A stretch of 64,000 nucleotides of DNA, taken from the NCBI RefSeq assembly GCF_023195835.1, contig NZ_CP096199.1:2418001-2482000 (forward strand), given 5' to 3'. The position numbers and the translations under genes were made by a program. Within the stretch, counting starts at the first letter, position 1. Each line of letters starts with the position of its first letter. Positions 1 to 9,617 of this stretch are shown piece by piece. The notes under the pieces are model-generated. The model made no database searches and was not told the DNA's origin. It was given only the letters and a program-made list of their open reading frames with translations. This stretch comes from Vibrio sinaloensis (lineage in GTDB: Bacteria > Pseudomonadota > Gammaproteobacteria > Enterobacterales > Vibrionaceae).

Positions 1-127
1 GTTCTCGCTGTTGTTGGATGTCCGCGGCCACTGTATAGGGCGCGACGCCCGCGCTGCAAACCATCGTTGACAAGAGCACAATCGATGAAGGAAGGCGATG
101 CAGCGACTTGAGAAAAGTCAACGTCAT
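1..127 (-). CDS. slt: Probable soluble lytic murein transglycosylase, N-terminus only (partial)
   Basis: Only the first 42 codons are present; the gene runs off the left edge. The reverse strand reads ATG at 127 followed by a basic N-terminus (MTLTFLKSLHR), a hydrophobic stretch (IVLLSTMVC) and a likely signal-peptidase site near TVAA-D, so the product is exported. The mature start (DIQQQRE) resembles the beginning of the helical repeat region of Slt enzymes, which cleave peptidoglycan glycan strands with formation of 1,6-anhydroMurNAc. The slt name rests mainly on synteny: slt is divergent from ettA in vibrios (recalled). The signal peptide is directly visible; the enzyme assignment is an inference from so short a fragment. 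Confidence 0.55.
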   Translation of the reverse strand, partial: MTLTFLKSLHRLPSSIVLLSTMVCSAGVAPYTVAADIQQQRE

Positions 128-339
128 ATGAGTCTCATCCTGAGATAGCTAGTGGTTAAGATTAGGTATTAATGCTCATTGTAAACAGCGCTGTAAAGGG
201 CACAGATGTAAATAATAATAAATTCACATAACTGTGACATTTGGCGATCTTTGAGCAAGGTTTAGCTTAGTTATTCATCACTAATACGTTCACAATGCAA
301 AGGAGTTCGTTTCTGGAGTAACAAACCACGCCCAGTTAG

Positions 340-377
340 TATAAAATGTGGGTCTACGAAAATTGATTATTTAGGAA
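340..377 (+). promoter_or_regulatory. Putative ettA -10 region and ribosome binding site
   Basis: A good -10-like TATAAAAT lies at 340-347 and an AGGAA Shine-Dalgarno at 373-377, nine bases before the ettA ATG. I see no convincing -35 element. The 259-bp gap also has to carry the promoter of the divergent slt-like gene. Confidence 0.35.
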
Positions 378-386
378 CGATCGGCA

Positions 387-2054
387 ATGGCTGAATACGT
401 ATATACCATGTCGCGCGTGAGCAAAATTGTGCCACCAAAGCGACAAATTCTTAAAGACATCTCTCTAAGCTTCTTCCCTGGCGCAAAAATCGGTGTTTTG
501 GGTCTGAACGGTGCGGGTAAATCTACCCTACTGCGCATCATGGCGGGTATCGATACTGATATCGACGGTGAAGCGCGCCCACAACCTGGCCTTAATGTTG
601 GCTACCTTCCTCAAGAACCTGTTCTGGATGAATCGAAAACCGTGCGCGAAATCGTCGAAGAAGCGGTCTCTGATGTTGCCGGTGCAATGAAGCGTCTGGA
701 TGAAGTATACGCAGCATACGCAGAGCCCGATGCAGACTTCGATGCTCTGGCCAAAGAGCAAGGCGAGCTCGAAGCGCTGATTCAAGCCAAAGACGGCCAC
801 AACCTTGAAAACGCGTTAGAGCGTGCGGCCGATGCACTGCGTCTTCCAGAGTGGGATCAGAAAATCGAACACCTATCGGGTGGTGAACGTCGCCGTGTTG
901 CGATTTGTCGTCTGCTACTGTCTAAACCAGATATGTTGCTACTCGATGAGCCAACCAACCACTTGGATGCCGAATCTGTGGCTTGGCTAGAGCGCTTCTT
1001 GGTCGATTACAGCGGCACTGTTGTGGCCATCACCCACGACCGTTACTTCCTCGACAACGCTGCGGGTTGGATTCTAGAACTGGACCGTGGTGAAGGTATT
1101 CCTTGGCAAGGTAACTACACCTCGTGGCTAGAGCAAAAAGATGCGCGTCTGCAACAAGAAGCGTCTCAAGAGAAAGCGCGTCAAAAGACGATTGAGAAGG
1201 AGCTTGAGTGGGTTCGTCAAAACCCGAAAGGTCGTCAGTCGAAATCTAAAGCGCGTATGGCTCGTTTTGAAGAACTGCAAAGCGGTGATCGTCAGAAGCG
1301 TAACGAAACTAACGAACTCTTCATCCCGCCAGGTGAGCGTCTCGGTGACAAGGTTATCGAAGTGAACAACCTCACCAAGTCGTTTGACGGCCGTGTGCTG
1401 ATTGATGATCTATCGTTCAGCATTCCTAAAGGTGCCATCGTAGGTATCATTGGTGCCAACGGTGCAGGTAAATCTACCTTGTTCAAGATGCTTAGCGGCA
1501 CCGAACAACCAGACTCAGGCACCATTGAGCTAGGTGACACGGTGAAACTGGCATCGGTTGATCAGTTCCGTGACGCCATGGATGACTCGAAAACGGTTTA
1601 CCAAGAGATTTCTGAAGGTGCGGATATTATCAAGATCAACAACTTTGAGATCCCAGCTCGCGCCTACTGCTCACGCTTTAACTTCAAAGGCAGCGATCAG
1701 CAGAAGATCATTGGTGAGCTGTCTGGTGGTGAACGTAACCGTGTTCACCTAGCTAAACTGCTAAAAGCGGGCGGCAACGTGTTGCTACTCGATGAACCAA
1801 CCAACGACCTTGATGTTGAGACGCTACGTGCACTCGAGGAAGCTCTGCTTGAATTCCCAGGCTGTGCCATGGTTATCTCGCACGACCGTTGGTTCCTAGA
1901 CCGTATCGCGACTCACATCATCGATTATCGCGACGAAGGTCAGGTCAACTTCTACGAAGGTAACTATACTGAGTACATGGAGTGGCTGAAGAAGACCTTA
2001 GGCCCTGAAGCTGCAGAGCCGCATCGCATCAAGTACAAGCGTATCGCTAAGTAA
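387..2054 (+). CDS. ettA: Energy-dependent translational throttle protein EttA (ABC-F ATPase)
   Basis: 555 residues, the same length as E. coli EttA. It is a soluble ABC-F protein with two ATP-binding cassettes and no membrane domain. Walker A motifs GLNGAGKST (about residue 40) and GANGAGKST (about 357), signature motifs LSGGER in both halves, and Walker B LLLDEPTNHLD and LLLDEPTNDLD are all intact. The charged segment between the cassettes (about 240-310, with NPKGRQSKSKARM) is the P-site tRNA interaction motif typical of the family. EttA binds the ribosomal E site and gates entry into elongation according to the ADP/ATP ratio. The ATG has an AGGAA Shine-Dalgarno, and a terminator follows directly, so it is monocistronic. 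Confidence 0.96.
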   Translation: MAEYVYTMSRVSKIVPPKRQILKDISLSFFPGAKIGVLGLNGAGKSTLLRIMAGIDTDIDGEARPQPGLNVGYLPQEPVLDESKTVREIVEEAVSDVAGAMKRLDEVYAAYAEPDADFDALAKEQGELEALIQAKDGHNLENALERAADALRLPEWDQKIEHLSGGERRRVAICRLLLSKPDMLLLDEPTNHLDAESVAWLERFLVDYSGTVVAITHDRYFLDNAAGWILELDRGEGIPWQGNYTSWLEQKDARLQQEASQEKARQKTIEKELEWVRQNPKGRQSKSKARMARFEELQSGDRQKRNETNELFIPPGERLGDKVIEVNNLTKSFDGRVLIDDLSFSIPKGAIVGIIGANGAGKSTLFKMLSGTEQPDSGTIELGDTVKLASVDQFRDAMDDSKTVYQEISEGADIIKINNFEIPARAYCSRFNFKGSDQQKIIGELSGGERNRVHLAKLLKAGGNVLLLDEPTNDLDVETLRALEEALLEFPGCAMVISHDRWFLDRIATHIIDYRDEGQVNFYEGNYTEYMEWLKKTLGPEAAEPHRIKYKRIAK

Positions 2055-2073
2055 TCACGCTTGAAATTTGTGC

Positions 2074-2103
2074 AAAGGCCGCTACTATTAGCGGCCTTTA
2101 TTG
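2074..2103 (+). terminator. Rho-independent terminator of ettA
   Basis: AAAGGCCGCT and AGCGGCCTTT form a stem around a five-base loop, followed by a short T-rich run. It starts 20 bases after the ettA stop codon. Confidence 0.8.
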
Positions 2104-2211
2104 TCCTACACACAACCTGAGGTAGTGGCAATCGCGAAGAATGCGAACAAACGCGCACTGTGACCACTTTAGTTTTGTTACTCTTACGAGTTGAACCTAA
2201 GAGAGATAATT

Positions 2212-2583
2212 ATGATCGAACGTCGTCGTTTTTCGCGCATTATTTATCAAGCGAAAGCTGTGTTAACACAAGATTCACTGACTGTAGACGGACTAGTTTG
2301 GGACTTGTCTCTACACGGTATGCTGTTGATCAGTGAACAGTCTGACCTACTCGCGCAAGATAAACAGGTTGAGGTATCCTTCTCGCTTCCGGACAGTGAT
2401 GTCACGATTCAACTGGTAGGGAATATCGTTGGCTTAAATAACAATGTGATTCGTCTCAGCATTGATCACATTGATATTGAAAGCATCGGACACCTAAGGC
2501 GATTGGTTGAATTAAACGTAGGTGATGATGAGCTGCTGCATAGAGACATCGAACACTTATCAGATCTCGGTGAGTACACCTAA
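2212..2583 (+). CDS. PilZ domain protein (PlzA-like)
   Basis: Small single-domain PilZ protein of 123 residues. Both c-di-GMP-binding motifs are visible: RxxxR at the extreme N-terminus (MIERRRFSR, R5 and R9) and DxSxxG (DLSLHG) about 30 residues later. I choose the ATG at 2212, with an AGAGAG ribosome site just upstream, over an in-frame TTG at 2191, because PilZ proteins commonly begin with an ERRxxxR stretch. By position it corresponds to V. cholerae PlzA (VC0697, from memory). It probably relays c-di-GMP level to a partner. The next gene begins 13 bp downstream, so the two are likely cotranscribed. The domain is certain; its output is unknown. Confidence 0.85.
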   Translation: MIERRRFSRIIYQAKAVLTQDSLTVDGLVWDLSLHGMLLISEQSDLLAQDKQVEVSFSLPDSDVTIQLVGNIVGLNNNVIRLSIDHIDIESIGHLRRLVELNVGDDELLHRDIEHLSDLGEYT

Positions 2584-2596
2584 GCCAAATTAGTCT

Positions 2597-3571
2597 ATGT
2601 CGAACAAAATTACGATCTCTATCCCTGACCAAACAGGGGTACAACACTTTCATGTTTCAAGAAAATCCCTGGTCATTGGCCTTGGCATCACCAGTGTCAG
2701 TATCATCGCTGGGGCCGGTTATCTAGCTAACCATTGGTATCAACAACTTAGCGAGCTAGAAACGCAAAAAGCACATCTTGAGCAATTGTACGCGGAGCAA
2801 ATCGATACCGCGCATTCTCTATCACAAGAGCTCGAGGACAAGCGCAATCAACTCTCTATGCTTGGCAAGCGCGTCTATGATGTTGAATCAGTACTGGGTT
2901 TAGCAGATGAAAGTTTGCCCGATGACTACTCGCTTGAAAACCGGCTAGACGCCGCCGCGATTGACTCAGCGGTGCGCGCAACCATGTTTCGCCTGATCCC
3001 CAATGATGCGCCGCTCGATTACTTGCGCATCTCCTCATCCTATGGCCGACGCACCAACCCAATCACTGGCAAGCGTCATACCCACACGGGTATTGACCTC
3101 ACGTGTCAGCGTGGCGAGCCTATCTACGCTCCTGCCGATGGCGTGGTGGAAACCGTGCGTCCTAGCTCGAAAGGTTTTGGCAACTTCCTCACAGTACGTC
3201 ACTCATTCGGTTTTATGAGCTCTTATGCTCACTTAGCTAAGTTTAAAGTGCGCAGCGGTCAGTTTGTCAGCAAAGGTGAGCAGATTGCGACTTGTGGTAA
3301 CTCAGGTAACTCAACCGGACCGCATCTTCATTATGAAGTGCGCTTTTTAGGCCGCGCTTTAAACCCGCAATACACGATGGATTGGACACCAGAGAACTTC
3401 AATTATCTGTTTGAAAAAGAGAAGAAGGTAAAGTGGGCTCCGCTTGTGAAGCTGATTGATGATACGGTCAGACTGCAAGTCAATCTCACCAATCATCCGT
3501 ATCAGAGCCACTCGGTGAACACGGTCAAAAATGAGTCCGACGACAGCAGTGACTCCATTACAGTGCAATAA
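2597..3571 (+). CDS. M23-family (LytM) peptidoglycan endopeptidase, membrane anchored
   Basis: 324 residues. A short cytoplasmic N-terminus is followed by one transmembrane segment (about 25-46, LVIGLGITSVSIIAGAGYLA), then a coiled coil (about 50-95), then a LytM/M23 domain from about 150 to 265. Zinc-ligand motifs are present: HTHTGIDL (HxxxGxD) and GPHLHYE (HxH). The set looks catalytically intact, so it is probably a cell-wall hydrolase cleaving peptide cross-links, although some members of this architecture act as activators. It follows the PilZ gene with 13 bp spacing. The C-terminal tail is Ser/Asp-rich. The precise name is unknown. Confidence 0.85.
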   Translation: MSNKITISIPDQTGVQHFHVSRKSLVIGLGITSVSIIAGAGYLANHWYQQLSELETQKAHLEQLYAEQIDTAHSLSQELEDKRNQLSMLGKRVYDVESVLGLADESLPDDYSLENRLDAAAIDSAVRATMFRLIPNDAPLDYLRISSSYGRRTNPITGKRHTHTGIDLTCQRGEPIYAPADGVVETVRPSSKGFGNFLTVRHSFGFMSSYAHLAKFKVRSGQFVSKGEQIATCGNSGNSTGPHLHYEVRFLGRALNPQYTMDWTPENFNYLFEKEKKVKWAPLVKLIDDTVRLQVNLTNHPYQSHSVNTVKNESDDSSDSITVQ

Positions 3572-3603
3572 AAAACAGCGACCAGTGGTCGCTGTTTTTT
3601 TTG
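3571..3603. terminator. Bidirectional terminator between the M23 gene and tyrA
   Basis: AAAAAACAGCGACC and GGTCGCTGTTTTTT form a strong stem with A and T runs on both sides, suited to ending both the rightward M23 transcript and the leftward aroF-tyrA transcript. Confidence 0.85.
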
Positions 3604-3622
3604 CTGTTTTCTTTGGCTGTTA

Positions 3623-4750
3623 TTAGCCGCGATGAATGGAGTCATTGGCTTGTTTGAGTAGCTTTTGACTCTCATCCAAAAACTGCTGAGAATAATCGCC
3701 AAACCAAGCGCTGACTTGATTAAAGCTGGTCACAAAGGCTTGCTTGTCGTGGCTATCCAATATCTCTAATGCTTCGCCAAAACAGCGATGGAAACGCTTA
3801 ATCATCTCGATGTTGGCTTGCGACGATAGAATAATGTCACCGTAAAGGTTTGGATCTTGGGCAAACAGACGCCCAACCATCGCCAACTCTAAGCGGTAAA
3901 TAGGCGAGCTTAACTGCAGCAACTTATCGATATTTGGATTTTCCCGGCTCAAGTGAAGGCCGTAAGCAAACGAAGTAAAGTGACGCAGCGCCTGAATTAA
4001 AGTCATACCGTGATCATGTTCGCTGGCGTCAATCTGACACAAACTCGCTCCCCAAATAGAGAACTGCTTGAGTAACCACTGGTAGCTCTCTTCACCGCGA
4101 CCATCACAATAAACAATCACTTGCTTAGCCAAACTTGGTACGTCTGGGCCAAACATCGGGTGCAGACCGACCACTGGCCCCTGATGTACTTCAAGCATTG
4201 CCTGTAGCGGCCGAGACTTAATCGATGTTAAGTCACACAGAATACAATCTTTGGGCAACTTGCTTAGCTTGGTAATCACACCTTCCGTCAGGTGAATTGG
4301 CACAGTCACCACTACCATTCCCGCGTTTTCCAACAGCTCGTCTGCGTGGTCCCAATCTTTACTGCCCAGCACTTTGACATCATAACCAGAGAGCTTAAAC
4401 ATACGACCAAATAGGCCGCCTAGTTGGCCATTACCACCGACGATCACCACCGAGCGTAATTGTGGATTGAGGCATTTAAAGCCAGAATCTTTCTCGCTGG
4501 CATAAGACTCGCGCATGGTACGGCGCAGAATGTCTTCTATCAATTGTGGTGGCACGCCGATCTTTTCAGCCTCTTGACGACGCGAAGCCAACATCGCCGC
4601 CTCTCGGTCTGGGGCATAAATCGGTAATCCGTGCTCACTTTTTACCTCACCTACCTTCTCGACCAGCGCCAATCTTTGCGCCAACAAATCTAAAATCTGT
4701 TTATCTACTGCGTCAATCTGATCACGCAAGTGATTCAACTCTACGGCCAT
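3623..4750 (-). CDS. tyrA: Chorismate mutase / prephenate dehydrogenase (T-protein)
   Basis: Bifunctional 375-residue enzyme of tyrosine synthesis. Residues 1 to about 90 are an AroQ-type chorismate mutase ([19 protein letters not shown]). From about 100 the prephenate dehydrogenase domain begins with a Rossmann dinucleotide site, [18 protein letters not shown], and contains the conserved GLHPMFGPD segment. It converts chorismate to prephenate and then to 4-hydroxyphenylpyruvate. E. coli TyrA has 373 residues and the same layout. It lies 18 bp downstream of aroF on the same strand, the classic aroF-tyrA operon, and should share TyrR control and tyrosine feedback inhibition. Confidence 0.96.
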   Translation of the reverse strand: MAVELNHLRDQIDAVDKQILDLLAQRLALVEKVGEVKSEHGLPIYAPDREAAMLASRRQEAEKIGVPPQLIEDILRRTMRESYASEKDSGFKCLNPQLRSVVIVGGNGQLGGLFGRMFKLSGYDVKVLGSKDWDHADELLENAGMVVVTVPIHLTEGVITKLSKLPKDCILCDLTSIKSRPLQAMLEVHQGPVVGLHPMFGPDVPSLAKQVIVYCDGRGEESYQWLLKQFSIWGASLCQIDASEHDHGMTLIQALRHFTSFAYGLHLSRENPNIDKLLQLSSPIYRLELAMVGRLFAQDPNLYGDIILSSQANIEMIKRFHRCFGEALEILDSHDKQAFVTSFNQVSAWFGDYSQQFLDESQKLLKQANDSIHRG

Positions 4751-4768
4751 CGAAAATCCTTGTACTTA

Positions 4769-5845
4769 TTACTTAGCCTGTAAACGGTCTTCCAAGAAAG
4801 GGACCAGCTCTTGATGTGCGTGACGTAATAGTGCCTCAGTTGTGTCCCAATTGATACACGCATCGGTAATAGAAACGCCGTATTTCATCTCATTGAGAGG
4901 GATGTCTGATGATTGATTTCCTTCATTAATATGACTCTCAATCATTAAACCAATGATGGACTTATTGCCCTCGCGGATCTGATGGATGACATCTTCTGCC
5001 ACGAGAGGCTGACGACGGTAATCTTTACGTGAATTAGCATGGCTACAATCGATCATCAGTGAGGCATCTAAACCGTGCTTCGCCATGTCTTGTTCACACT
5101 CAGTCACCGACACAGAATCATAGTTAGTCTGTTTACCGCCACGTAAAATAACGTGACCATTAGGGTTACCTTGTGTGGTTAACAGCGCAACTTGCCCTTC
5201 TCGGTTAATCCCCATAAAGCGGTGGCTAGACGACGCGGCTTGCATCGCGTTGATCGCGGTCGCCAGGCTGCCGTCCGTTCCGTTTTTGAAGCCGATCGGC
5301 ATAGAAAGACCACTGGCCATTTCGCGGTGTGTTTGTGATTCTGTGGTACGCGCGCCAATCGCCGCCCAGCTAAAGGTGTCGGCCAAGTACTGAGGACTGA
5401 TAGGGTCCAACGCCTCTGTGGCTAAAGGAATCTCCATCTCAGCCAGTTCAACCAGAAGTTCACGTCCAACATGGAGGCCATGTTCAATATCGAACGAACC
5501 ATCAAGATGCGGATCATTGATCAATCCTTTCCAGCCAACCGTGGTTCGCGGCTTCTCAAAGTACACGCGCATCACGATGTAAAGTTGATCGCTGAGCTGC
5601 TCTGAGAGTGCTTTAAGACGTTTAGCGTATTCCTTTGCCGCATCGATATCGTGAATGGAACAAGGGCCACACACGACTAACAGACGATGGTCTTTTTTAT
5701 GGATGATATCGGCGATAGTCTGGCGAGATTGCTGGATAAAGCGACGAGCGTGATCACTCAAAGGCAACTTGGCTTTCAACTCATCAGGTGTGATCAGGAC
5801 CTGTTCATCACTAATATTAATGTTGCTCAATTCACTTTTCTGCAT
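4769..5845 (-). CDS. aroF: 3-deoxy-7-phosphoheptulonate (DAHP) synthase, tyrosine-sensitive type
   Basis: First enzyme of the shikimate pathway, condensing phosphoenolpyruvate and erythrose 4-phosphate. The protein follows E. coli AroF closely: VCGPCSIHD, MRVYFEKPRTTVGWKGLINDP, GARTTESQTHREMASGLSMP, GFKNGTDG and IGLMIESHINEGNQ. Position next to tyrA supports the tyrosine-regulated isozyme rather than AroG or AroH. I place the start at the ATG at 5845 (MQKSELSN), giving 358 residues. An upstream GTG at 5854 is itself part of the AGGTGAGAG Shine-Dalgarno of that ATG. Two TyrR-box-like sequences lie about 100 bp upstream. Confidence 0.94.
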   Translation of the reverse strand: MQKSELSNINISDEQVLITPDELKAKLPLSDHARRFIQQSRQTIADIIHKKDHRLLVVCGPCSIHDIDAAKEYAKRLKALSEQLSDQLYIVMRVYFEKPRTTVGWKGLINDPHLDGSFDIEHGLHVGRELLVELAEMEIPLATEALDPISPQYLADTFSWAAIGARTTESQTHREMASGLSMPIGFKNGTDGSLATAINAMQAASSSHRFMGINREGQVALLTTQGNPNGHVILRGGKQTNYDSVSVTECEQDMAKHGLDASLMIDCSHANSRKDYRRQPLVAEDVIHQIREGNKSIIGLMIESHINEGNQSSDIPLNEMKYGVSITDACINWDTTEALLRHAHQELVPFLEDRLQAK

Positions 5846-5941
5846 ATCTCTCACCTGTACATATATATTTACGACAACAAAGAACTCTATTGCCTCTAGT
5901 TAATAGACCATAAAATAACAGCCTAAAAAAAGATTTCAACA

Positions 5942-5980
5942 TGTAAACTTAAAAAAACACTGCGTAAATTAATTTTTACA
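5942..5980 (-). promoter_or_regulatory. Tandem TyrR-box-like sites upstream of aroF-tyrA
   Basis: TyrR boxes have the form TGTAAA-N6-TTTACA. Positions 5963-5980 read CGTAAA-TTAATT-TTTACA, one mismatch from the consensus. Positions 5942-5959 read TGTAAA-CTTAAA-AAAACA, a weaker second box. The centres are 21 bp apart, about two helical turns, as in strong/weak TyrR box pairs. The location upstream of aroF fits. This is a sequence match only. Confidence 0.6.
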
Positions 5981-6081
5981 CATGGAATTTTAAAGGCTTT
6001 ATCACCAAAAGCAGGTACTAGCCATGTTTTCCTAAGGCTTTCTTCACTAAAATAGAACCAAAGTTCGCGATTAAGATTATT

Positions 6082-7758
6082 ATGGACCTGATCCTCTCAT
6101 TACTGCAGCAAATGTGTGTCTATCTGGTGCTTGCGTACATGTTGAGCAAGACACCTATCTTTCTGCCTTTACTGAATATTTCCAACCGGATTAGCCATAA
6201 AGTCAGCGTCTATGTTCTGTTTTCCCTGTTTTGTATTATGGGCACCTACTTTGGTCTACAGATCAATGATGCAATCGCCAATACTCGGGCGATTGGTGCT
6301 GTCATGGGCGGGCTGTTTGGTGGTCCTGTCGTCGGCTTCTTTGTCGGCCTGACTGGCGGTCTACATAGATACACTTTAGGCGGTTTTACTGATGTAGCTT
6401 GCGCTATCTCTACCACGGCAGAGGGCCTGATTGGCGGGTTGCTGCACACGTATCTATTGCGTAAAGGCAAGTCAGCACAGCTTTTTAATCCGAGTGTGGT
6501 GTTCTCCATCACCCTAGTTGCAGAAATTGTTCAAATGGCGATCATCTTGATCGTCGCCAAACCCTTTGACCAGGCCTACGCATTGGTTTCTGCGATTGCC
6601 GCGCCAATGATCATCGCTAACTCGGTCGGCGCCGCCCTGTTTATGAGTATTCTTGATGATCGAAAAACCATCTTTGAAGAGTATTCGGCCACCTTTTCTC
6701 GTCGCGCTCTCAACATCGCCGAACGCTCAGTTGGTATTCTCGCCTCTGGGTTTAATAGCAATAATGCCGAGAAGATAGCACGCATTGTTTACGAAGAAAC
6801 CAATGTTGGCGCGGTCTCGATTACCGACGATGAGAAGATACTGGCATTTGTGGGCATCGGTGATGACCACCATAAACCCAACACGCTCATTTCGTCGCAA
6901 AGCACGCTGGATGCCATTAGCCAAAACGACATTATTTACCTCGATGGCAAAGAGAAGCCTTATCAATGTTCATTGAAGCCAGACTGTAAGCTAGGTAGCG
7001 CGCTGATCATTCCGTTGAGAGCGGGAGACAAGGTGATCGGAACTATCAAGCTGTATGAGCCAAAACGAAAACTGTTTTCCACTATTAACATGTCGATGGC
7101 AGAGGGGATTGCCCAACTGCTCTCGAGCCAAATCTTATTTGGCGACTATCAACAGAAGCAAACCCTGTTATCACAAGCAGAGATCAAGTTGCTGCATGCG
7201 CAAGTCAATCCGCATTTTCTGTTTAATGCTCTCAACACGATTAGTGCCGTGATTCGACGCGATCCACCCAAAGCACGCGATTTGATACAACATTTATCGC
7301 AATTTTTTCGCAGTAACTTGAAACAGAACATCGATGTAGTCACGCTCAAAGAGGAGCTTGCACACGTCAACGCCTATCTCACCATTGAAAAGGCGCGCTT
7401 TACCGACCGCTTGGAGGTCGGTATCGATATTGATGAGTTACTATTACAACGTAAAGTGCCTACCTTTACCTTGCAGCCCTTGGTCGAAAACGCCATTAAA
7501 CACGGAATATCTCATCTGTTAGAAGGGGGAGAGATTCGCATTTTCAGCCAGTCAGTACCGCAAGGCCATCAAGTCGTCGTGCAAGACAACGCGGGGAGCT
7601 ATCAAGCACCACCAAGCGATCACCTTGGTCTGGGGATGCAGATTGTGGATAAACGCTTAACCAACAAATTTGGTCGAATCGCCGCGCTCAAGGTCGAGGT
7701 AAAACCAAACCACTATACTCGAATGAGTTTTATCATTCCGAGTCAGCACAATGAATAA
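6082..7758 (+). CDS. btsS: LytS/YehU-family sensor histidine kinase, BtsS-type (pyruvate sensor)
   Basis: 558 residues. The N-terminal 200 residues form a multi-pass 5TM-LYT membrane domain with the conserved run AVMGGLFGGPVVGFFVGLTGG. A GAF-like domain follows (about 215-345), then a His_kinase domain with the phosphoacceptor motif HPHFLFNALNTI... (NPHFLFNALNTI, His378 by codon count) and an ATPase domain with LQPLVENAIKHG. Similarity to E. coli BtsS (YehU, 561 residues) runs the whole length, including CIMGT, DDHHKPN and CSLKPDCKLGS. BtsS senses extracellular pyruvate. The cognate regulator starts nine bases downstream. A CstA-family carrier, the expected target class, lies 4.5 kb away. Confidence 0.9.
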   Translation: MDLILSLLQQMCVYLVLAYMLSKTPIFLPLLNISNRISHKVSVYVLFSLFCIMGTYFGLQINDAIANTRAIGAVMGGLFGGPVVGFFVGLTGGLHRYTLGGFTDVACAISTTAEGLIGGLLHTYLLRKGKSAQLFNPSVVFSITLVAEIVQMAIILIVAKPFDQAYALVSAIAAPMIIANSVGAALFMSILDDRKTIFEEYSATFSRRALNIAERSVGILASGFNSNNAEKIARIVYEETNVGAVSITDDEKILAFVGIGDDHHKPNTLISSQSTLDAISQNDIIYLDGKEKPYQCSLKPDCKLGSALIIPLRAGDKVIGTIKLYEPKRKLFSTINMSMAEGIAQLLSSQILFGDYQQKQTLLSQAEIKLLHAQVNPHFLFNALNTISAVIRRDPPKARDLIQHLSQFFRSNLKQNIDVVTLKEELAHVNAYLTIEKARFTDRLEVGIDIDELLLQRKVPTFTLQPLVENAIKHGISHLLEGGEIRIFSQSVPQGHQVVVQDNAGSYQAPPSDHLGLGMQIVDKRLTNKFGRIAALKVEVKPNHYTRMSFIIPSQHNE

Positions 7759-7767
7759 GGGACAGTT

Positions 7768-8487
7768 ATGCTGCGTGCATTGGTCATAGATGACGAACTC
7801 TTTGCTCGAGAAGAACTCACCGATCTGTTGCAAGAAACTGGTCACATCCAGGTAATCGATCAAGCCAGCAATGCCATTGAAGGGTTGAAGAAAATCAATC
7901 AGCTCAAACCTGAGGTGGTTTTTTTGGATATTCAAATGCCACAAATCAGCGGAATTGAATTGCTGGCCATGCTCGACCCAGAAACCATGCCTAAGGTTGT
8001 GTTTGTCACCGCCTATGATGAGTTTGCAGTGCAGGCGTTCGAGGACAACGCCTTTGATTATCTGCTCAAACCGGTTGATATCGCTCGACTTGAGAAAACA
8101 GTCAACCGCCTGCTCAAATCGCAACAAGTGAGCCGTGAGCAGCTTGCCGCCATTACTCCCCCTTGTTTAGATCAAGTGCCCTGTATCGGCCTCAATCGGA
8201 TCATGATCATTCCTACCAAAGATGTGGAGTTCGCCTACAGCGATATCAGCGGTGTTCACGTGCAAACCCATGAACAAAAAGCCACCTCACAACTGACATT
8301 GAAAGTTCTCGAGGAGAAAACGCCATTGGTGCGATGTCATCGCCAGTTTTTAGTCAATATTAAGGCAATCAAAGAGATCAAGCTGTTGGAGAATGGTCTT
8401 GCGGAGATCATCACCGTGAGCAACCACCCACTGCCCGTGAGTCGGCGCTACCTTAAAGCGCTCAAAGAGATGCTTGGCTTTCATTGA
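7768..8487 (+). CDS. btsR: LytTR-family response regulator, BtsR-type
   Basis: 239 residues, the same length as E. coli BtsR (YehT). The receiver domain occupies residues 1 to about 120, with the phosphorylatable Asp54 in FLDIQMPQISG, a Thr in FVTAYDE and the LKPVD lysine. A LytTR DNA-binding domain fills about 135-239 (VRCHRQFLVNIKAIKEI, LPVSRRYLKALKE). LytTR domains bind short direct repeats at spacings near two helical turns, which fits the 20-bp repeat array in front of the CstA-family gene. It is coupled to btsS (nine-base gap, AAGGGA ribosome site) and ended by a terminator. Confidence 0.9.
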   Translation: MLRALVIDDELFAREELTDLLQETGHIQVIDQASNAIEGLKKINQLKPEVVFLDIQMPQISGIELLAMLDPETMPKVVFVTAYDEFAVQAFEDNAFDYLLKPVDIARLEKTVNRLLKSQQVSREQLAAITPPCLDQVPCIGLNRIMIIPTKDVEFAYSDISGVHVQTHEQKATSQLTLKVLEEKTPLVRCHRQFLVNIKAIKEIKLLENGLAEIITVSNHPLPVSRRYLKALKEMLGFH

Positions 8488-8503
8488 GCCTAAAAGTATC
8501 AAC

Positions 8504-8530
8504 AAAAAAGAGCCGCAATCGCGGCTCTTA
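8504..8530. terminator. Terminator between btsR and nagZ
   Basis: GAGCCGC and GCGGCTC form a stem with a four-base loop, preceded by an A run and followed by TTAGT. It is between convergent genes and can serve both. Confidence 0.75.
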
Positions 8531-8534
8531 GTCA

Positions 8535-9518
8535 TTAATCAATAATACGTTTCATCGCTTCAGAGGCTTGTCGCCACTGCTCACTGCGTTGCAGCTCTGA
8601 TAAGGTGAAGCTCTGCTTTTTCAGCAGCTGAGTCGCTTGCGGCGTTTCCATGATCGGCAGGTTGTCCAACACCTCGACCTGTCCTTGGCGGTTATTGCAC
8701 AATAGCAGCATGTCACACCCGGCGACTAACGCTTGATGTGAACGCTCCGCAGGGCCGCCCATCATCGCCGCACCTTCCATATTGAGATCATCAGAAAAGA
8801 CAATACCTTTAAAGCCAAGCTGCTGACGTAGCACCTGTTTTAACCAGTACTGTGAACCACTTGCCGGTTGGTCATCATAGTGAGAGAAAACGACATGTGC
8901 AGGCATCATCGCATCGAGGACGTCCGCTTCGATTTGCGCTTTGAAGATCGCCATATCCTGCTCGAAAATAGTATCGCGATAATCAAATGGCGTCTCTAAA
9001 TGGGAGTCGGCAATCACCCCTCCATGACCTGGGAAGTGTTTACCCGTGGTCGCCATTCCGACCGCTTTCATGCCTTTCATATAAGCTAAGCTGTGGCGCA
9101 GTATCGTCTCTTTGTCTTCACCAAAGGCGCGATCGCCTATCGCTTTACACTGATGGCCTTGGTCTAAAACCGGCGCAAAACTGAGATCAATATCGTGAGC
9201 GATCAACTCAGCGGCCATTAACCAACCCCCTTGCTGTGCAAGCGATTCGCTATTAGGCAACTGAGCATATCGCTGTGCAGCCGGAATTCTAGAGAAGCCT
9301 TCTCTGAATCTCTGTACTCGTCCCCCCTCTTGATCAACGCCGATCAGCACTGGTCGTTTGGCAGCATGACGAATGGCTTTGTTGAGCGCCAGTAGCTGAT
9401 CGCTATCATGGTAGTTTCGCGAAAATAGAATCACTCCACCTACGGTTGGGTGTTCAAGAATCTCTTTGTCTTCTGCGCTGAGCTCGCACCCCGCAACATC
9501 GACCCATAACGGTCCCAT
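8535..9518 (-). CDS. nagZ: Beta-N-acetylhexosaminidase NagZ (GH3)
   Basis: 327-residue cytoplasmic glycoside hydrolase family 3 enzyme. It shows the family signature KHFPGHG (about 160), [12 protein letters not shown] near the N-terminus and [11 protein letters not shown] containing the catalytic nucleophile Asp. NagZ removes GlcNAc from GlcNAc-1,6-anhydroMurNAc peptides during cell-wall recycling; its products feed AmpC induction in species with AmpR. The start has a GGAG ribosome site. The divergent neighbours anmK and murQ act on the anhydroMurNAc released here, so this is a recycling cluster. Confidence 0.95.
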   Translation of the reverse strand: MGPLWVDVAGCELSAEDKEILEHPTVGGVILFSRNYHDSDQLLALNKAIRHAAKRPVLIGVDQEGGRVQRFREGFSRIPAAQRYAQLPNSESLAQQGGWLMAAELIAHDIDLSFAPVLDQGHQCKAIGDRAFGEDKETILRHSLAYMKGMKAVGMATTGKHFPGHGGVIADSHLETPFDYRDTIFEQDMAIFKAQIEADVLDAMMPAHVVFSHYDDQPASGSQYWLKQVLRQQLGFKGIVFSDDLNMEGAAMMGGPAERSHQALVAGCDMLLLCNNRQGQVEVLDNLPIMETPQATQLLKKQSFTLSELQRSEQWRQASEAMKRIID

Positions 9519-9617
9519 AATTTCTCCACATCGCGCTGAATTTCGCTATGCTACCGAGGTTATTCGGATTATTCTCGGTTTACAATGAATAAACTTCACT
9601 GTTGGCGAAAATTGAGC

